Shown: piece by piece, positions 54,664-63,854 of the stretch
Numbering within the stretch: the stretch's first letter is position 1
Layout of the letters: each line of letters opens with the position of its first letter
IMG/VR virus record: IMGVR_UViG_3300035670_000033
Location: 62,001 to 126,000 of that record
Origin: a virus
Length of the DNA: 64,000 bases
Strand: one strand, 5' to 3'
Notes under the pieces: model-generated
The model's input: only the letters and a program-made list of their open reading frames with translations
Databases searched by the model: none
What the model was told of the DNA's origin: nothing
Translations under genes and position numbers: made by a program

Positions 54664-57600
54664 ATGCCAGCCGAGCGCGTAGTAATTGATATTGAGGTCA
54701 ATTCTGATATCGCGACGATTGAGGCTACCCGTCAAGCCCTTGATCGTTTAACGAACGCACAACGCAGATATAACCGTGAGCGAGACCGAGAACCCCGTGG
54801 TGGGGGTGGCGGTGGCTCAGGTAGTGGGGGCGGTGGCTCTGGTGGTGGTTCTGGTGGCGGTGGCGGACGAGGAGGACGAGGTGGCGGAGGTCGTCGCGGC
54901 AACGGACGCTATGACGGATTCGGTGGACAAGTTTTTGACTTCCGTGGGGACGCAGGAAAAGCAATCGCTAGTTACGGAAAACTTCTTGGGTTGGTTAACA
55001 AACTTTCAATGATTTCTCTTCCGCTTATGGCGGGCGCATTGGGTTTGATAAGTCTCGCTTTTAAGGCTGGGACATATTTTGTGAAAATGTATCAGGCGGC
55101 GATGTCTACGCTTGCCTCAAGTGTTGGTATCGCGTTTGTTGCATTGACAACGTTCTTGGCTGCGCAAAGAGAGTTTTCTGCTGTGCAGAACTCGCCAGCC
55201 TATTATCAGGGCGCGGTAAACACTACCGATAGGTTTGTTGCCGCTGGGCAGGCTCTTTCAATGTTCACAGACAACACCCAACTTGCTGTAGTTGGGGCGA
55301 AAGGTTTGCAGGCTTCTTTCACAACGCTGAGCAAAGTAAAACCAGTTACTGGTGAAACTGTTGCCGCTTACACATCGTTGATGGATGTTGTTGCTGGTAG
55401 TGGTGGAGACTTGGAGAAGGGTTCACAGAAACTTGCCGACTTCTTGGCGGCTGTGCAAAAGAAGGGTAGTCTTGCTGGTGGTGCTCAAGCCGCCAAAGAG
55501 TTGGGTCCTGATTTTGAAAAGATAGTCAAAGAAGCATCTGCTCTCGGTATTAAAACTAGTGAAGAGTTTTTGAAAGCAGCGGCTGAAGGAAAACTTGGTG
55601 AAACTTTTGCCACCAAATACGCTGGAACATTAGACGCCTTAAACAATACTGTAATGGGTCGTTTCAAGCAGGCTATTACCGCAATCAAGGGGCAACTAAC
55701 CGATCTCGGTGGACAGTACCTCGGTGAAACTGGTGGGGCGATTTCTCGTCTTCAGGGGATTATTTCTAAGGTCATTTCTCGTCTGAATTATGTGCTTCAG
55801 GATTTTGATGTAAGCGGGAAAATGGGTGGTTTTCTTGATGCTGTAGATAAGGGTGCAGACAAGTTAATTGTTTTGATGACCAAGTATCTCAATACAACAC
55901 CTACTCTTTTTCAGTTTTTTGCAAACAGTTTTAACACGATCGGCAATGCGTTTGACGCTATGCAGGATTGGATGAGACAATTCCAAGCCGCTGGCGAACT
56001 TATCAATGAATACTTTTTTAAACCTCTGTTTTCTTCGTTGGGTACGAGTTTCACAACGAGCATGTCAAGTCTTGCTGACACCATTGAAAGAAACAAGGGA
56101 AGTATTGAATCTTTTGCAAATCAAATTGCGAACACCCTTATTGCTATCGGCAAGTATGGCGATGTTGTTCGTCAACTATTCGTGGGGGCGATGCCTGTAT
56201 TGCAACTCCTTTTGAAAGTTGTTGAATTATTTTTCAAAGGGTTAGCAGGTTTCGGCAAGGCTGCTTTGAGTATCGCCAACGCCTTAAAGTCTATTGGTCT
56301 AGGCAAATTAGGCGGTGTAGTCAATGTCGTTGCCTTGTACGCATTGTTCACTATTGCTAAAAGATTTTTTACTGTTCTTGGAACAATGTTTGGGAAAAGA
56401 ATGCCAAATATGAACATTCAGGCTGGTGTGGTAAATGTTAATGGAGGAATCGGTGCAGGTGGTTTGACCCCCAACCAGATGTCGGGTAGGGGCTACATGT
56501 CAGCGAGACAAAGAATGATGTCTATGGGCAGACAAATAAGGGGTGGTGGTTTAGTGAGAGGAGGCAGGGCGGCATTGGCTGGTGTTTCAAAATTTGCCGC
56601 TCCTCTTGCGATCGCTGGTGGTTCATATTTGGCAGGAAGCGCAATCGCTGGACGATTCAATGACGACTCCGTAAAATCTAAAGGAACTTCTGCGCTTGCG
56701 AGCGCGGCGGTCGGCGCTGCTATTGGTGGCGCTATTGGTGGTCCTGTTGGTGCTGGTATCGGTGCGGCTATAGGTGGTTTAACTGGATATCTCAAGGCAG
56801 GAAAACAACGAAAAGAAACACGCAAAGCCGCAGAGGGTCTTTTAGACAATTTCTCAGCAAGCATTGACGAGGCTATCGCTGGCGGAAACGTTGACGACCT
56901 GTTAGCAGCCCGAGATCAACTCATTGCTGATAGAGCAAAACTAATAAACACCAACGCCGATCCAGCGTATGCCGCTAAGGCTGTTGCAAAATATGATGCT
57001 GAGTTTGAAAAGTTGAACTCGCATATAGATAATTACACAAACAATGTTGGTATTTCTGATAAATATTTTGGTATCGGCGCTGAATCTTTGAACAAACTCG
57101 CACTCGCTGCGGGTATTGACCTTAAAGACCGAATGATGAATTTCCGTGAAGTTCTTGACCTTGTTGGTAAAACCGCTGAGGAAAAAGCAAGACTGATAAA
57201 AGTTGCTTGGGCGAACATAGGTTCTTTTGCTGTTAGTGAGGCAATGAGTTACTTTGATAAGAAGGCTCAAGCCAAGGAGCAAGGGAAGCAACTTAACGCT
57301 ACTCAAGCGAGAATTTTGACTGGTGATGTTTCTACTGCGACAAGCGATCAATATCTTAAGCAGATGTTGGATTACAACGTTTCCAAGTTTGGTGATGTTG
57401 GTGGTTTAACTAACGCTTTTGTTACTTTAGAAAAGCAGTTGACCACTGGTAGTTTGAAGGATATTAGTGATACTCAAAAAGAGTATTTGCGCAGTGAATT
57501 AGTTAATGCTGGTGCTACACCTGAGGCATTGTTGAAGAACATTGACGCAACCGAACTGGCAACCCTTGTCAGTGGTAATGGTGGCTTGTCGGCTTTCACT

Positions 57601-58002
57601 AAGTCCGACGGAACAATAGACTCAGCAAGATTAATGAGTATGATTACGAGTAAGGTTTCCACTGATCCAACATTCCTTGCGAACTTTATTGAAGCACAGC
57701 AATCAGCAGATGCTTCGGTTGCCGCTTATCAGACGAACGCGCTTTTAACAACTGGTTCCGTACCAGCATCAATGATTGGCGCTGGTGGGTCAATGTCTCC
57801 AGCGGAAAGAAATGCTAGGGGCATACCTAGCGTTTATACCCCACCAGCAGCAAATGCTATGTCCCCGTCATATGTAAACACTACGATCAACGCTTCTGTT
57901 TTGGATCGTGGAACTATTCAACAAATTGAAGCGGCTATCGCTAAGGCTCTTCGTGAACAAAAAGAGCGCGGTGCACAAGCACCAGTCGCACCGAGATCGT
58001 AG
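54664..58002 (+). CDS. Tape measure protein
   Basis: A 1112-residue protein. After a short ordered start (VVIDIEVNSDIATIEATRQA) there is a Gly/Ser-rich linker at about residues 45-80. Long helical and hydrophobic stretches follow, including LVNKLSMISLPLMAGALGLI, VGIAFVALTTFLAAQ and a Gly/Ala-rich GAAIGGAIGGPVGAGIGAAI region, with helical repeats to the end. Length and composition match tape measure proteins, which set tail length and are ejected. At about 1.5 angstrom per residue, the known rule, the tail would be near 165 nm. It follows the frameshifted chaperone as in most tailed phages. Confidence 0.9.
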   Translation: MPAERVVIDIEVNSDIATIEATRQALDRLTNAQRRYNRERDREPRGGGGGGSGSGGGGSGGGSGGGGGRGGRGGGGRRGNGRYDGFGGQVFDFRGDAGKAIASYGKLLGLVNKLSMISLPLMAGALGLISLAFKAGTYFVKMYQAAMSTLASSVGIAFVALTTFLAAQREFSAVQNSPAYYQGAVNTTDRFVAAGQALSMFTDNTQLAVVGAKGLQASFTTLSKVKPVTGETVAAYTSLMDVVAGSGGDLEKGSQKLADFLAAVQKKGSLAGGAQAAKELGPDFEKIVKEASALGIKTSEEFLKAAAEGKLGETFATKYAGTLDALNNTVMGRFKQAITAIKGQLTDLGGQYLGETGGAISRLQGIISKVISRLNYVLQDFDVSGKMGGFLDAVDKGADKLIVLMTKYLNTTPTLFQFFANSFNTIGNAFDAMQDWMRQFQAAGELINEYFFKPLFSSLGTSFTTSMSSLADTIERNKGSIESFANQIANTLIAIGKYGDVVRQLFVGAMPVLQLLLKVVELFFKGLAGFGKAALSIANALKSIGLGKLGGVVNVVALYALFTIAKRFFTVLGTMFGKRMPNMNIQAGVVNVNGGIGAGGLTPNQMSGRGYMSARQRMMSMGRQIRGGGLVRGGRAALAGVSKFAAPLAIAGGSYLAGSAIAGRFNDDSVKSKGTSALASAAVGAAIGGAIGGPVGAGIGAAIGGLTGYLKAGKQRKETRKAAEGLLDNFSASIDEAIAGGNVDDLLAARDQLIADRAKLINTNADPAYAAKAVAKYDAEFEKLNSHIDNYTNNVGISDKYFGIGAESLNKLALAAGIDLKDRMMNFREVLDLVGKTAEEKARLIKVAWANIGSFAVSEAMSYFDKKAQAKEQGKQLNATQARILTGDVSTATSDQYLKQMLDYNVSKFGDVGGLTNAFVTLEKQLTTGSLKDISDTQKEYLRSELVNAGATPEALLKNIDATELATLVSGNGGLSAFTKSDGTIDSARLMSMITSKVSTDPTFLANFIEAQQSADASVAAYQTNALLTTGSVPASMIGAGGSMSPAERNARGIPSVYTPPAANAMSPSYVNTTINASVLDRGTIQQIEAAIAKALREQKERGAQAPVAPRS

Positions 58003-58008
58003 GCGGTT

Positions 58009-58815
58009 ATGGCTAATACAGTTACTGTTTGGGTGAGATTAAAGGATCCAACACCAGAGGCTGACCGACTTCAGTCGGCTACACCGGGTGCTTCTCCGCT
58101 TATTCTTCGTATGCGTTCTTCTGATTCTACGACTGAGGAAGATTTTGTTTTTCCTTACAGTCCTAGGGAAATAAATATCGGTAAACTTTCTGACGAAATG
58201 GTTCAGATAGCACGACCGGGTACAACTCCGATTGTTGCGTTTAAGTCACACAATCTTATGACCCTTGATTTTACGGCACTTATTGCACATCCGGGTGATG
58301 GTCTTATTCAGAGTGTTGATTCAGAAATTTTTGCTTTGCGGAGAATGGCTTCAAGTAGCGATAAAGTTTTTCAGTTGCTTAATTACGATATTTTTACACG
58401 AACACCTTATGTTTATCGGAATATGAGTGAAGAGAGAATGAGTGGATTGTTTTTCTCAATCACCGAGATGAGCATTGATGTGACGCGTAGGAATAAAGAA
58501 AATTCAATAACTAGCGCAAATGTGAAGATCAGTTTGGTAGAAAATAGGAACCCTAATATCAATATTGCTCTGATCCCTCCTTTGAAATTTACTCGCGGTA
58601 ATCCTTCATGCAAGGATCCTGCGTATGCAAAAAAGTTTCCGAGAAGGTGTAAAACAACAAAAACTTCAAAAACGACCAACTCTGCCACCAACGAAGCAGA
58701 CACTTCTGCTGGTCAAACACAAAACAAATTTAAGGGCAAATTGGGTCAACTGTGTTTGCAGGCTGATGGAACAGAAAAGTTTATTCAACCGGGTCAACCT
58801 GGGTATTGCGGATAA
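58009..58815 (+). CDS. Baseplate/tail protein (XkdP or gp53-like)
   Basis: A 268-residue protein after the tape measure. The first 190 residues are beta-rich: EEDFVFPYSPREINIGKLSD, VAFKSHNLMTLDFTALIAH and LFFSITEMSIDVTRRNKENS, as in tail proteins that link tape measure and hub. The C-terminal 75 residues are Lys/Thr/Ser-rich with four cysteines (SCKDP, RRCK, LCLQ, YCG). No LysM repeat is clear. The position matches XkdP of PBSX-like tails. Confidence 0.65.
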   Translation: MANTVTVWVRLKDPTPEADRLQSATPGASPLILRMRSSDSTTEEDFVFPYSPREINIGKLSDEMVQIARPGTTPIVAFKSHNLMTLDFTALIAHPGDGLIQSVDSEIFALRRMASSSDKVFQLLNYDIFTRTPYVYRNMSEERMSGLFFSITEMSIDVTRRNKENSITSANVKISLVENRNPNINIALIPPLKFTRGNPSCKDPAYAKKFPRRCKTTKTSKTTNSATNEADTSAGQTQNKFKGKLGQLCLQADGTEKFIQPGQPGYCG

Positions 58816-59837
58816 TGATTACAGATTCTACGATAAAAATAATCGGGCACTCTCAGGTTGAGGCGGTTCGCCTCATAGCCCAAAGCGTCACCAATATCAC
58901 CGTCAGTTATACGGTTGATGGGGCATCGCAGGTGACAGTGGAACTAGTAGACGAAGATCTAGCCATGTGGAACAACAACTATTTTGCTGTAAGCAATATT
59001 GTTTTATTTAATGATGGGACGGTCACGGAAAGGTACATGATCGCAAGTCATGAAATTTCCAACGGTGAAGGTAGGCATTTTAATATCAAATTAGAGTTAC
59101 GGACAGAGGCAATACAGAAAATGAAGTTGGATAAAAAGCCTCAAGCGTTCAGATCTACAACTGGATACGAGTTTGCCCGAAAGGTAGCCAAAAAGTTTGG
59201 TTTAGAGTTTTTGGGTCAGGAACCCAAGGGTGTTAAAACAACAACCATCAAGGTAAAAACTGACAAAAATCAAGAGTCCGTGTACGACGTTTTGGTTCGT
59301 TCTGCAAAAGATATCCAATATCTTTGTTTCGTGATGTATGCGATACCCGAGGGTAAAACGGTGGCGGTTCCAACATTGTTCTATGGTTCGCCGAACTGGT
59401 TGCTTGGTCGTTGGGGGATAGAAAAAACACCTGCATACACATTCACCACGACAGACGGTAAAAAAGAGGTTCGCCCGCTCTACTACATTCCCCTCAAATA
59501 CCCTAATGATGACAAAATGAACTTTTTCCTGACAGAAGTTCCTGAACTTCGCAGGTCAATGGACAGCCCTAAAGAGTCCGAGGGTTCCGCAAACATATGG
59601 GTTGGGGACAAGTACGAGCAGAATGTCGGAAGCGCCTACAATATAAGGGCAGGGATGACTGTCGTTATATACGGCATCAAAGGGTTTGACCAAACAGCAT
59701 ATTTGATCACTTCGGTTCAATATTTGTACGGTCAGCCTGAACCCGTAAAGATCAGTTTTGCTACTTTGGAAAAAATTTCGCCAGAGGACAAAAAGAAGAT
59801 TGATCAAAAAGTTTCAGAAACTATAGTGATTGGATAA
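58815..59837 (+). CDS. Baseplate hub protein (gp27/XkdQ/gpD-like)
   Basis: From ATG 58815, overlapping the previous stop, the protein is 340 residues. Segments VTNITVSYTVDGASQVTVEL, then GYEFARKVAKKFGLEFLG, NQESVYDVLVRSAKDIQYLC and the late NIRAGMTVVIYG with YLITSVQYLYGQPEPVKISF follow the hub family that includes T4 gp27 and XkdQ. The hub trimer closes the tail tube and carries the spike. The spike gene follows directly. Confidence 0.8.
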   Translation: MITDSTIKIIGHSQVEAVRLIAQSVTNITVSYTVDGASQVTVELVDEDLAMWNNNYFAVSNIVLFNDGTVTERYMIASHEISNGEGRHFNIKLELRTEAIQKMKLDKKPQAFRSTTGYEFARKVAKKFGLEFLGQEPKGVKTTTIKVKTDKNQESVYDVLVRSAKDIQYLCFVMYAIPEGKTVAVPTLFYGSPNWLLGRWGIEKTPAYTFTTTDGKKEVRPLYYIPLKYPNDDKMNFFLTEVPELRRSMDSPKESEGSANIWVGDKYEQNVGSAYNIRAGMTVVIYGIKGFDQTAYLITSVQYLYGQPEPVKISFATLEKISPEDKKKIDQKVSETIVIG

Positions 59838-59846
59838 GGCGGAATT

Positions 59847-60260
59847 ATGTCAATAATAGGTGGAGATGCAATAGATCAGATGAGCCGCCCTGACTCGGCT
59901 GCGCCAACATTTGCTGAGTTTTCTTCCATTCATCTTGGGGTTTTGACAGCCAAGAATGATGCTACGAGAACTGGTTTCGTGAAAATTACTGCACTGAACA
60001 CCAACGCTCAACTCGGTCCATACAAGTTCATGGCACCTTTCACTTTCCCTGTCAGCACTGCTGTTGAGCAGACTTTGAACACCACAACAGCAGTCGTTTC
60101 GGGAACATCTGTTGTTACTAGTGCTTCGCTTTCCGAAACCACAACAAACATTTCTGGTTCCTACAGCGCAACATTGTCCTTGCCCGCTGTTGGTGCTCGT
60201 GTCCTTGTTGTACTATTAAACAATTCCCTTGACGAGGGCGTGATTGTTGGGTCTTTATGA
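59847..60260 (+). CDS. Baseplate spike protein with OB fold (gp5/gpV-like)
   Basis: A 137-residue protein. The OB-type barrel reads HLGVLTAKNDATRTGFVKIT, then a Thr-rich loop, and closes with LPAVGARVLVVLLNNSLDEG and VIVGSL, the typical ending of gp5 N-terminal and gpV proteins. It is short, without a lysozyme domain or long beta-helix, so the puncturing tip may be a separate protein. Confidence 0.75.
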   Translation: MSIIGGDAIDQMSRPDSAAPTFAEFSSIHLGVLTAKNDATRTGFVKITALNTNAQLGPYKFMAPFTFPVSTAVEQTLNTTTAVVSGTSVVTSASLSETTTNISGSYSATLSLPAVGARVLVVLLNNSLDEGVIVGSL

Positions 60261-60559
60261 ACACGATTAGATTACCGATGAAATTCAAACATGAATCATT
60301 TGAGATGGAGACGATAGTTGACCAATCGGATGAGTATTATGCGACGCTCATAGGTTTCGCTGTTCAAATTGAGCCGGGTTCTTTGCCTATTTCAACTTTT
60401 TACGGAACAAAGGATCCAACTTTTGACAGTAAACAAACAAGACAGGTTGGCGTTCAGGTGGGAAACTTAATACCAGAAATACGAATAACTGGTGTTGATG
60501 TTATACCAGACAATAACGGTCAAACAAATCTAACAATCAAATTTGAACGGACATCGTAA
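60257..60559 (+). CDS. Baseplate wedge protein, gpW/gp25-like
   Basis: A 100-residue protein overlapping the spike gene by 4 nt. The second half, FDSKQTRQVGVQVGNLIPEI, then RITGVDVIPDNNGQTNLTIK, is characteristic of the C-terminal part of gp25-like lysozyme-fold wedge proteins. Gene order spike, gp25-like, baseplate J is standard. Confidence 0.75.
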   Translation: MNTIRLPMKFKHESFEMETIVDQSDEYYATLIGFAVQIEPGSLPISTFYGTKDPTFDSKQTRQVGVQVGNLIPEIRITGVDVIPDNNGQTNLTIKFERTS

Positions 60560-60561
60560 TC

Positions 60562-61971
60562 ATGGCTTCACCAAACTTTTTGAATTATGTAAATTTAACC
60601 GTAAACGATAAAGATATTACGGATATCTATGATGATGCGGTTGAATACGCACAGACAGCGATGCCCGAATTCGCTCCTCGTGTCGGTACGGTTGAAAATG
60701 CTTTACTTGAGGCTGTTTCTCATACGACTGGCAGTTTGATCGCGACCATTAACCGTCTTCCCGACGGTTTGATGGAGGGTTTGCTGAATTTGATGGGCTT
60801 TTCTCGCATTGAGGCAACAGCAGCAACTGGAACTGTTGAAATTGAATTATCAGTCAATACTGGAGCGACCATCGTTGCAGGAACGGTTTTCTCGTACGAT
60901 GTTTACGATGGTTCTGGTGTTCTAACACAATATCTTTACGAAACAATTAACGACATCACCATAGAGTCGGGAAGTACTACAGGTTCCGTTTCAGTTATTG
61001 CTTCCGACCCATCTCTATACCCTGACACACCTACACCGTCAGAATTAACTGTTGTTTCTAGCACCCCTTTCATCCTTTCCGCAACACTTACCTCTCTGGC
61101 GAGTGTTGGAACTGATACGGAAACGGATACGGAATATTTTGATCGTGCTGTCACGTTTCTTGGTTCATTGAGTAGTTCAATCACTACCGCCGCACAGTTA
61201 ACAAACTATATTGCAGTAAATTATCCGACCATTAGCAGGTTCAAGGTTTATGACCTAACACAAGCAAAAGAAAATGACATTGTTAATGCTGTCCTCACTT
61301 CAAATGTGGTCACTTTGACAACGAGATATGCCCACGATTTTTCGGTTGGTGATGTAGTTGACGTCGCAGATATGGCTACCGCCACTTACAACGGAACATA
61401 CACGATAACAGCAACACCAACCGCAACGACATTCAGTTATGCACGAACCAATGCTAATATTGCTACAGCAGTAACCACCGTCGGAAGTGTTGTTCTCGGG
61501 AACGGGATGCTATTTGCTACAGCAGATGTCGGTGGCGCGGTAACTATTTCTATGTGTGACTCAACTGGAGCGTCATTGTCAACCGCCCAAAAATTGATTG
61601 TTGAACAAGATATTGAATCCCGTGTTGTCGCTGGTCTTATAGTTCACCTTCACGACATGAACACGTTTGATGTAACCGTTAACGCAAGTATTGTCGTTGA
61701 ACCAAACTACTCAACTTCAGACGTCGGAGCATCCGTATCGGAAGCGATAGAAAATTACCTTTCCGTAAATGGATGGGATTTCTCAGAGTCAGTAAACCGC
61801 CTATATTTGACTACAATTGCATCAAAAATTGCTGGTGTTAAATATGTTAGTTCAATGACCGCGGCTGTTGTTGGTTCTCCATCTTTTGCGTCAGATAACT
61901 CGGGTGATGTTTCAATACTTGAAAAAGGTGCCATACCGATTGGTGAATGTACGACTGTAGCGACTGCCTGA
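60562..61971 (+). CDS. Baseplate J (gp6-like wedge) protein with inserted beta domain
   Basis: A 469-residue protein. The N-terminus (YVNLTVNDKDITDIYDDAVE, LLEAVSHTTGSLIATINRLP), the middle TDTEYFDRAVTFLGSLSSSI and the C-terminal VEPNYSTSDVGASVSEAIEN follow the baseplate J family, which builds the wedge ring that triggers sheath contraction. Residues about 235-310 (VLTSNVVTLTTRYAHDFSVG then NGTYTITATPTATTFSYA) form an inserted beta domain absent from minimal family members and similar to the insert in the connector at 49500. Confidence 0.85.
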   Translation: MASPNFLNYVNLTVNDKDITDIYDDAVEYAQTAMPEFAPRVGTVENALLEAVSHTTGSLIATINRLPDGLMEGLLNLMGFSRIEATAATGTVEIELSVNTGATIVAGTVFSYDVYDGSGVLTQYLYETINDITIESGSTTGSVSVIASDPSLYPDTPTPSELTVVSSTPFILSATLTSLASVGTDTETDTEYFDRAVTFLGSLSSSITTAAQLTNYIAVNYPTISRFKVYDLTQAKENDIVNAVLTSNVVTLTTRYAHDFSVGDVVDVADMATATYNGTYTITATPTATTFSYARTNANIATAVTTVGSVVLGNGMLFATADVGGAVTISMCDSTGASLSTAQKLIVEQDIESRVVAGLIVHLHDMNTFDVTVNASIVVEPNYSTSDVGASVSEAIENYLSVNGWDFSESVNRLYLTTIASKIAGVKYVSSMTAAVVGSPSFASDNSGDVSILEKGAIPIGECTTVATA

Positions 61972-61973
61972 TT

Positions 61974-63251
61974 ATGGGGATAATATTCAACTACATTGAT
62001 GAAACAGAGAGAACGTTTCTTGAATCATCAACTTTTATTTCTTCAATAACAGATTTATGGACTTCCGACGGAACCCTATCTGTAGACGCAGTTAACTATC
62101 AAGACTCAAATTATGGGTCTTTGAAACTGTCTCCTACAGCATTGGAGAATTTTGTTTATTACAACAATCACGCTTTGACATCGGATACGCCTTCACAGTT
62201 TTCTATAACACTTTCTCAGGATGCTGGAGATTTCGTTGAAAGTTTCATGTGGGTAAAGCCAACAAAAAACTGCACAATTTACCTAAAAACCGTTTTGTCT
62301 GAAGTTGAATTTGACGAAAATAGTTCAACTTTCTCTTTCATTGACCCATTCAATCAGGTTATTGGAAATGAGGGTTCGTTTGTTGTCGCGCTTGGTGGAG
62401 CAGATGAACCTAGATGGCAATTACTCCGATCTGTTCCTGTACAGGTTCCAGAAAATGGACGATGGTCAATACAGTTACAGTTTCGTGTTGTTTTCTCAAC
62501 CTTAACTGATGCGTATCTAAATATTTCTAGACCTACGGCTCATCAATCTAAAAGAATTTTCTCTAATACATTCTTAAGTCAGTCTTTTGAATATATACCA
62601 GAAATTTTTCTTGAATCAGACTTGGCTGACTTCACGACAAATGAGCCAACATACCCTCTTGCTCGTTTTTTTGATGTTATGACCTCTTCTTCTGATGATA
62701 TTTACGATCAAGTTGTTTCTTTTGAATATCTTGATAGAAGTGAGGGTGGTGACCCCACCAATTTGGCAACCCTGAGTCGTTTCATTGATCCACGAGTGTG
62801 CGACAGTTCGTACCTTTCTTGGATTGCACAGTTCAGAGGGCGACCAATATTGGTGACTTACCAACCTTCAACCGAAGGTGTTGGATGGGAGATTTTCACT
62901 TTGAACTCAAGCCTTCTAGACGGTGATGACGTTCTCGGAAGTGGTGCAACAAACTTGGGAGGTCTCCCCGCTGGAATTGATGCTTTTGCTCGTTGGCAGG
63001 TAGAGACAGGATATTACGGACATAACGCTGGAACCCTTCAGTCCATGGTCAGTGCAATACAAAGAAACTTAACTGGAGACAAAGTTGTCGGATACTCCAT
63101 AAGCCCTAATCAAATAGATTTCACGACAAGTCAAGCAGAAACATTCGGCACGCTACCCGAAGGCGTGGGTACATCAAATGAGGTTATTTTGTCGTTAATT
63201 GAACCAGCAAGACCTTTGGGAATGATTGTCACTCACACATTGACTGCGTGA
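61974..63251 (+). CDS. Tail protein, P2 gpI-like, with N-terminal beta domain
   Basis: From ATG 61974 the protein is 425 residues. The first 200 are a beta-sandwich-like region (NFVYYNNHALTSDTPSQFSI, FVESFMWVKPTKNCTIYLKT, RWSIQLQFRVVFSTLTDAYL) reminiscent of carbohydrate-binding or fibre-attachment domains. Residues 220-400 match gpI: LARFFDVMTSSSDDIYDQVV, LSRFIDPRVCDSSYLSWIAQ and FARWQVETGYYGHNAGTLQS. gpI connects baseplate to fibres, so fibre genes should follow outside the window. Confidence 0.78.
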   Translation: MGIIFNYIDETERTFLESSTFISSITDLWTSDGTLSVDAVNYQDSNYGSLKLSPTALENFVYYNNHALTSDTPSQFSITLSQDAGDFVESFMWVKPTKNCTIYLKTVLSEVEFDENSSTFSFIDPFNQVIGNEGSFVVALGGADEPRWQLLRSVPVQVPENGRWSIQLQFRVVFSTLTDAYLNISRPTAHQSKRIFSNTFLSQSFEYIPEIFLESDLADFTTNEPTYPLARFFDVMTSSSDDIYDQVVSFEYLDRSEGGDPTNLATLSRFIDPRVCDSSYLSWIAQFRGRPILVTYQPSTEGVGWEIFTLNSSLLDGDDVLGSGATNLGGLPAGIDAFARWQVETGYYGHNAGTLQSMVSAIQRNLTGDKVVGYSISPNQIDFTTSQAETFGTLPEGVGTSNEVILSLIEPARPLGMIVTHTLTA

Positions 63252-63288
63252 TGTAGAATATGTAGGTAACTTCAAAATTGGAGGATCC

Positions 63289-63549
63289 ATGGAAGAGGAA
63301 AATTCCCAAAGTTCTGTGGATAAAGAAATTGAGGAACTCCTTCGGGGGGCTTTGCCTCAGGGTCTTGTAACCAATTTTGTTCTTATCGCAGAAGTAGTTT
63401 CCGACTCTCAACAGGAGTTGGTTCTATCCATTTCCGATTCTATGACCCCATGGCTTGCCCAAGGGATGCTTGACACGGCGATGGACATGCTTCGCGCAGG
63501 CGAATACCAATTCCCTATAACGGAGGAAAACAATGGACAAGAATATTAA
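63289..63549 (+). CDS. Small acidic phage protein
   Basis: An 86-residue protein with a GGAGG site. It has a helix SSVDKEIEELLRGAL, strands VTNFVLIAEVVSDSQQELVL and WLAQGMLDTAMDMLRAGEYQ. Small proteins of this pattern are common in actinophage tail or lysis regions, but no function is known. It overlaps the membrane protein gene by 17 nt. Confidence 0.6.
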   Translation: MEEENSQSSVDKEIEELLRGALPQGLVTNFVLIAEVVSDSQQELVLSISDSMTPWLAQGMLDTAMDMLRAGEYQFPITEENNGQEY

Positions 63550-63775
63550 AGCAAACGTAAGTGATCAGGCTGTCAAGGGTGCCCTTTTAGGTGGTCTTGG
63601 ATATTTGGCAAATAAGTGGGGTGTTTCGGCTGAAGTCGTGGCTTTGGTTATGCCTGTAGCCCTTACCGCCCTTGCTTGGGTTTCAACCAAGATTGGTGAC
63701 AAGAACACTACGGCTATTTTCACTGCTGTTACAGCGATTGTTGACGCTCAAGCGAAAAGCAAGAAAAAGGCTTAA
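63533..63775 (+). CDS. Small membrane protein, holin candidate
   Basis: An 80-residue protein with GGAGG before ATG 63533. Two hydrophobic stretches, AVKGALLGGLGYLA and VVALVMPVALTALAWVSTKI, flank a short loop, and the C-terminus is a positively charged tail (AKSKKKA). This fits small holins, which form lesions in the membrane to time lysis. No endolysin is in the window, so the assignment rests on topology only. Confidence 0.55.
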   Translation: MDKNIKANVSDQAVKGALLGGLGYLANKWGVSAEVVALVMPVALTALAWVSTKIGDKNTTAIFTAVTAIVDAQAKSKKKA

Positions 63776-63787
63776 CGCTTCAAATCG

Positions 63788-63813
63788 TCAAGATACAAGT
63801 GTTGTATTCTTGA
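63788..63813 (+). terminator. Imperfect hairpin after the holin candidate
   Basis: TCAAGATACAA (63788-63798) pairs with TTGTATTCTTGA (63802-63813) apart from one bulged T, with a 3-nt loop. No T-tract follows, so it may be a weak terminator, an mRNA processing site or an operator. Confidence 0.35.
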
Positions 63814-63854
63814 TGGGTGACAGCAGTTTGTGCTGCGTTACGGATTGAGGGCTG

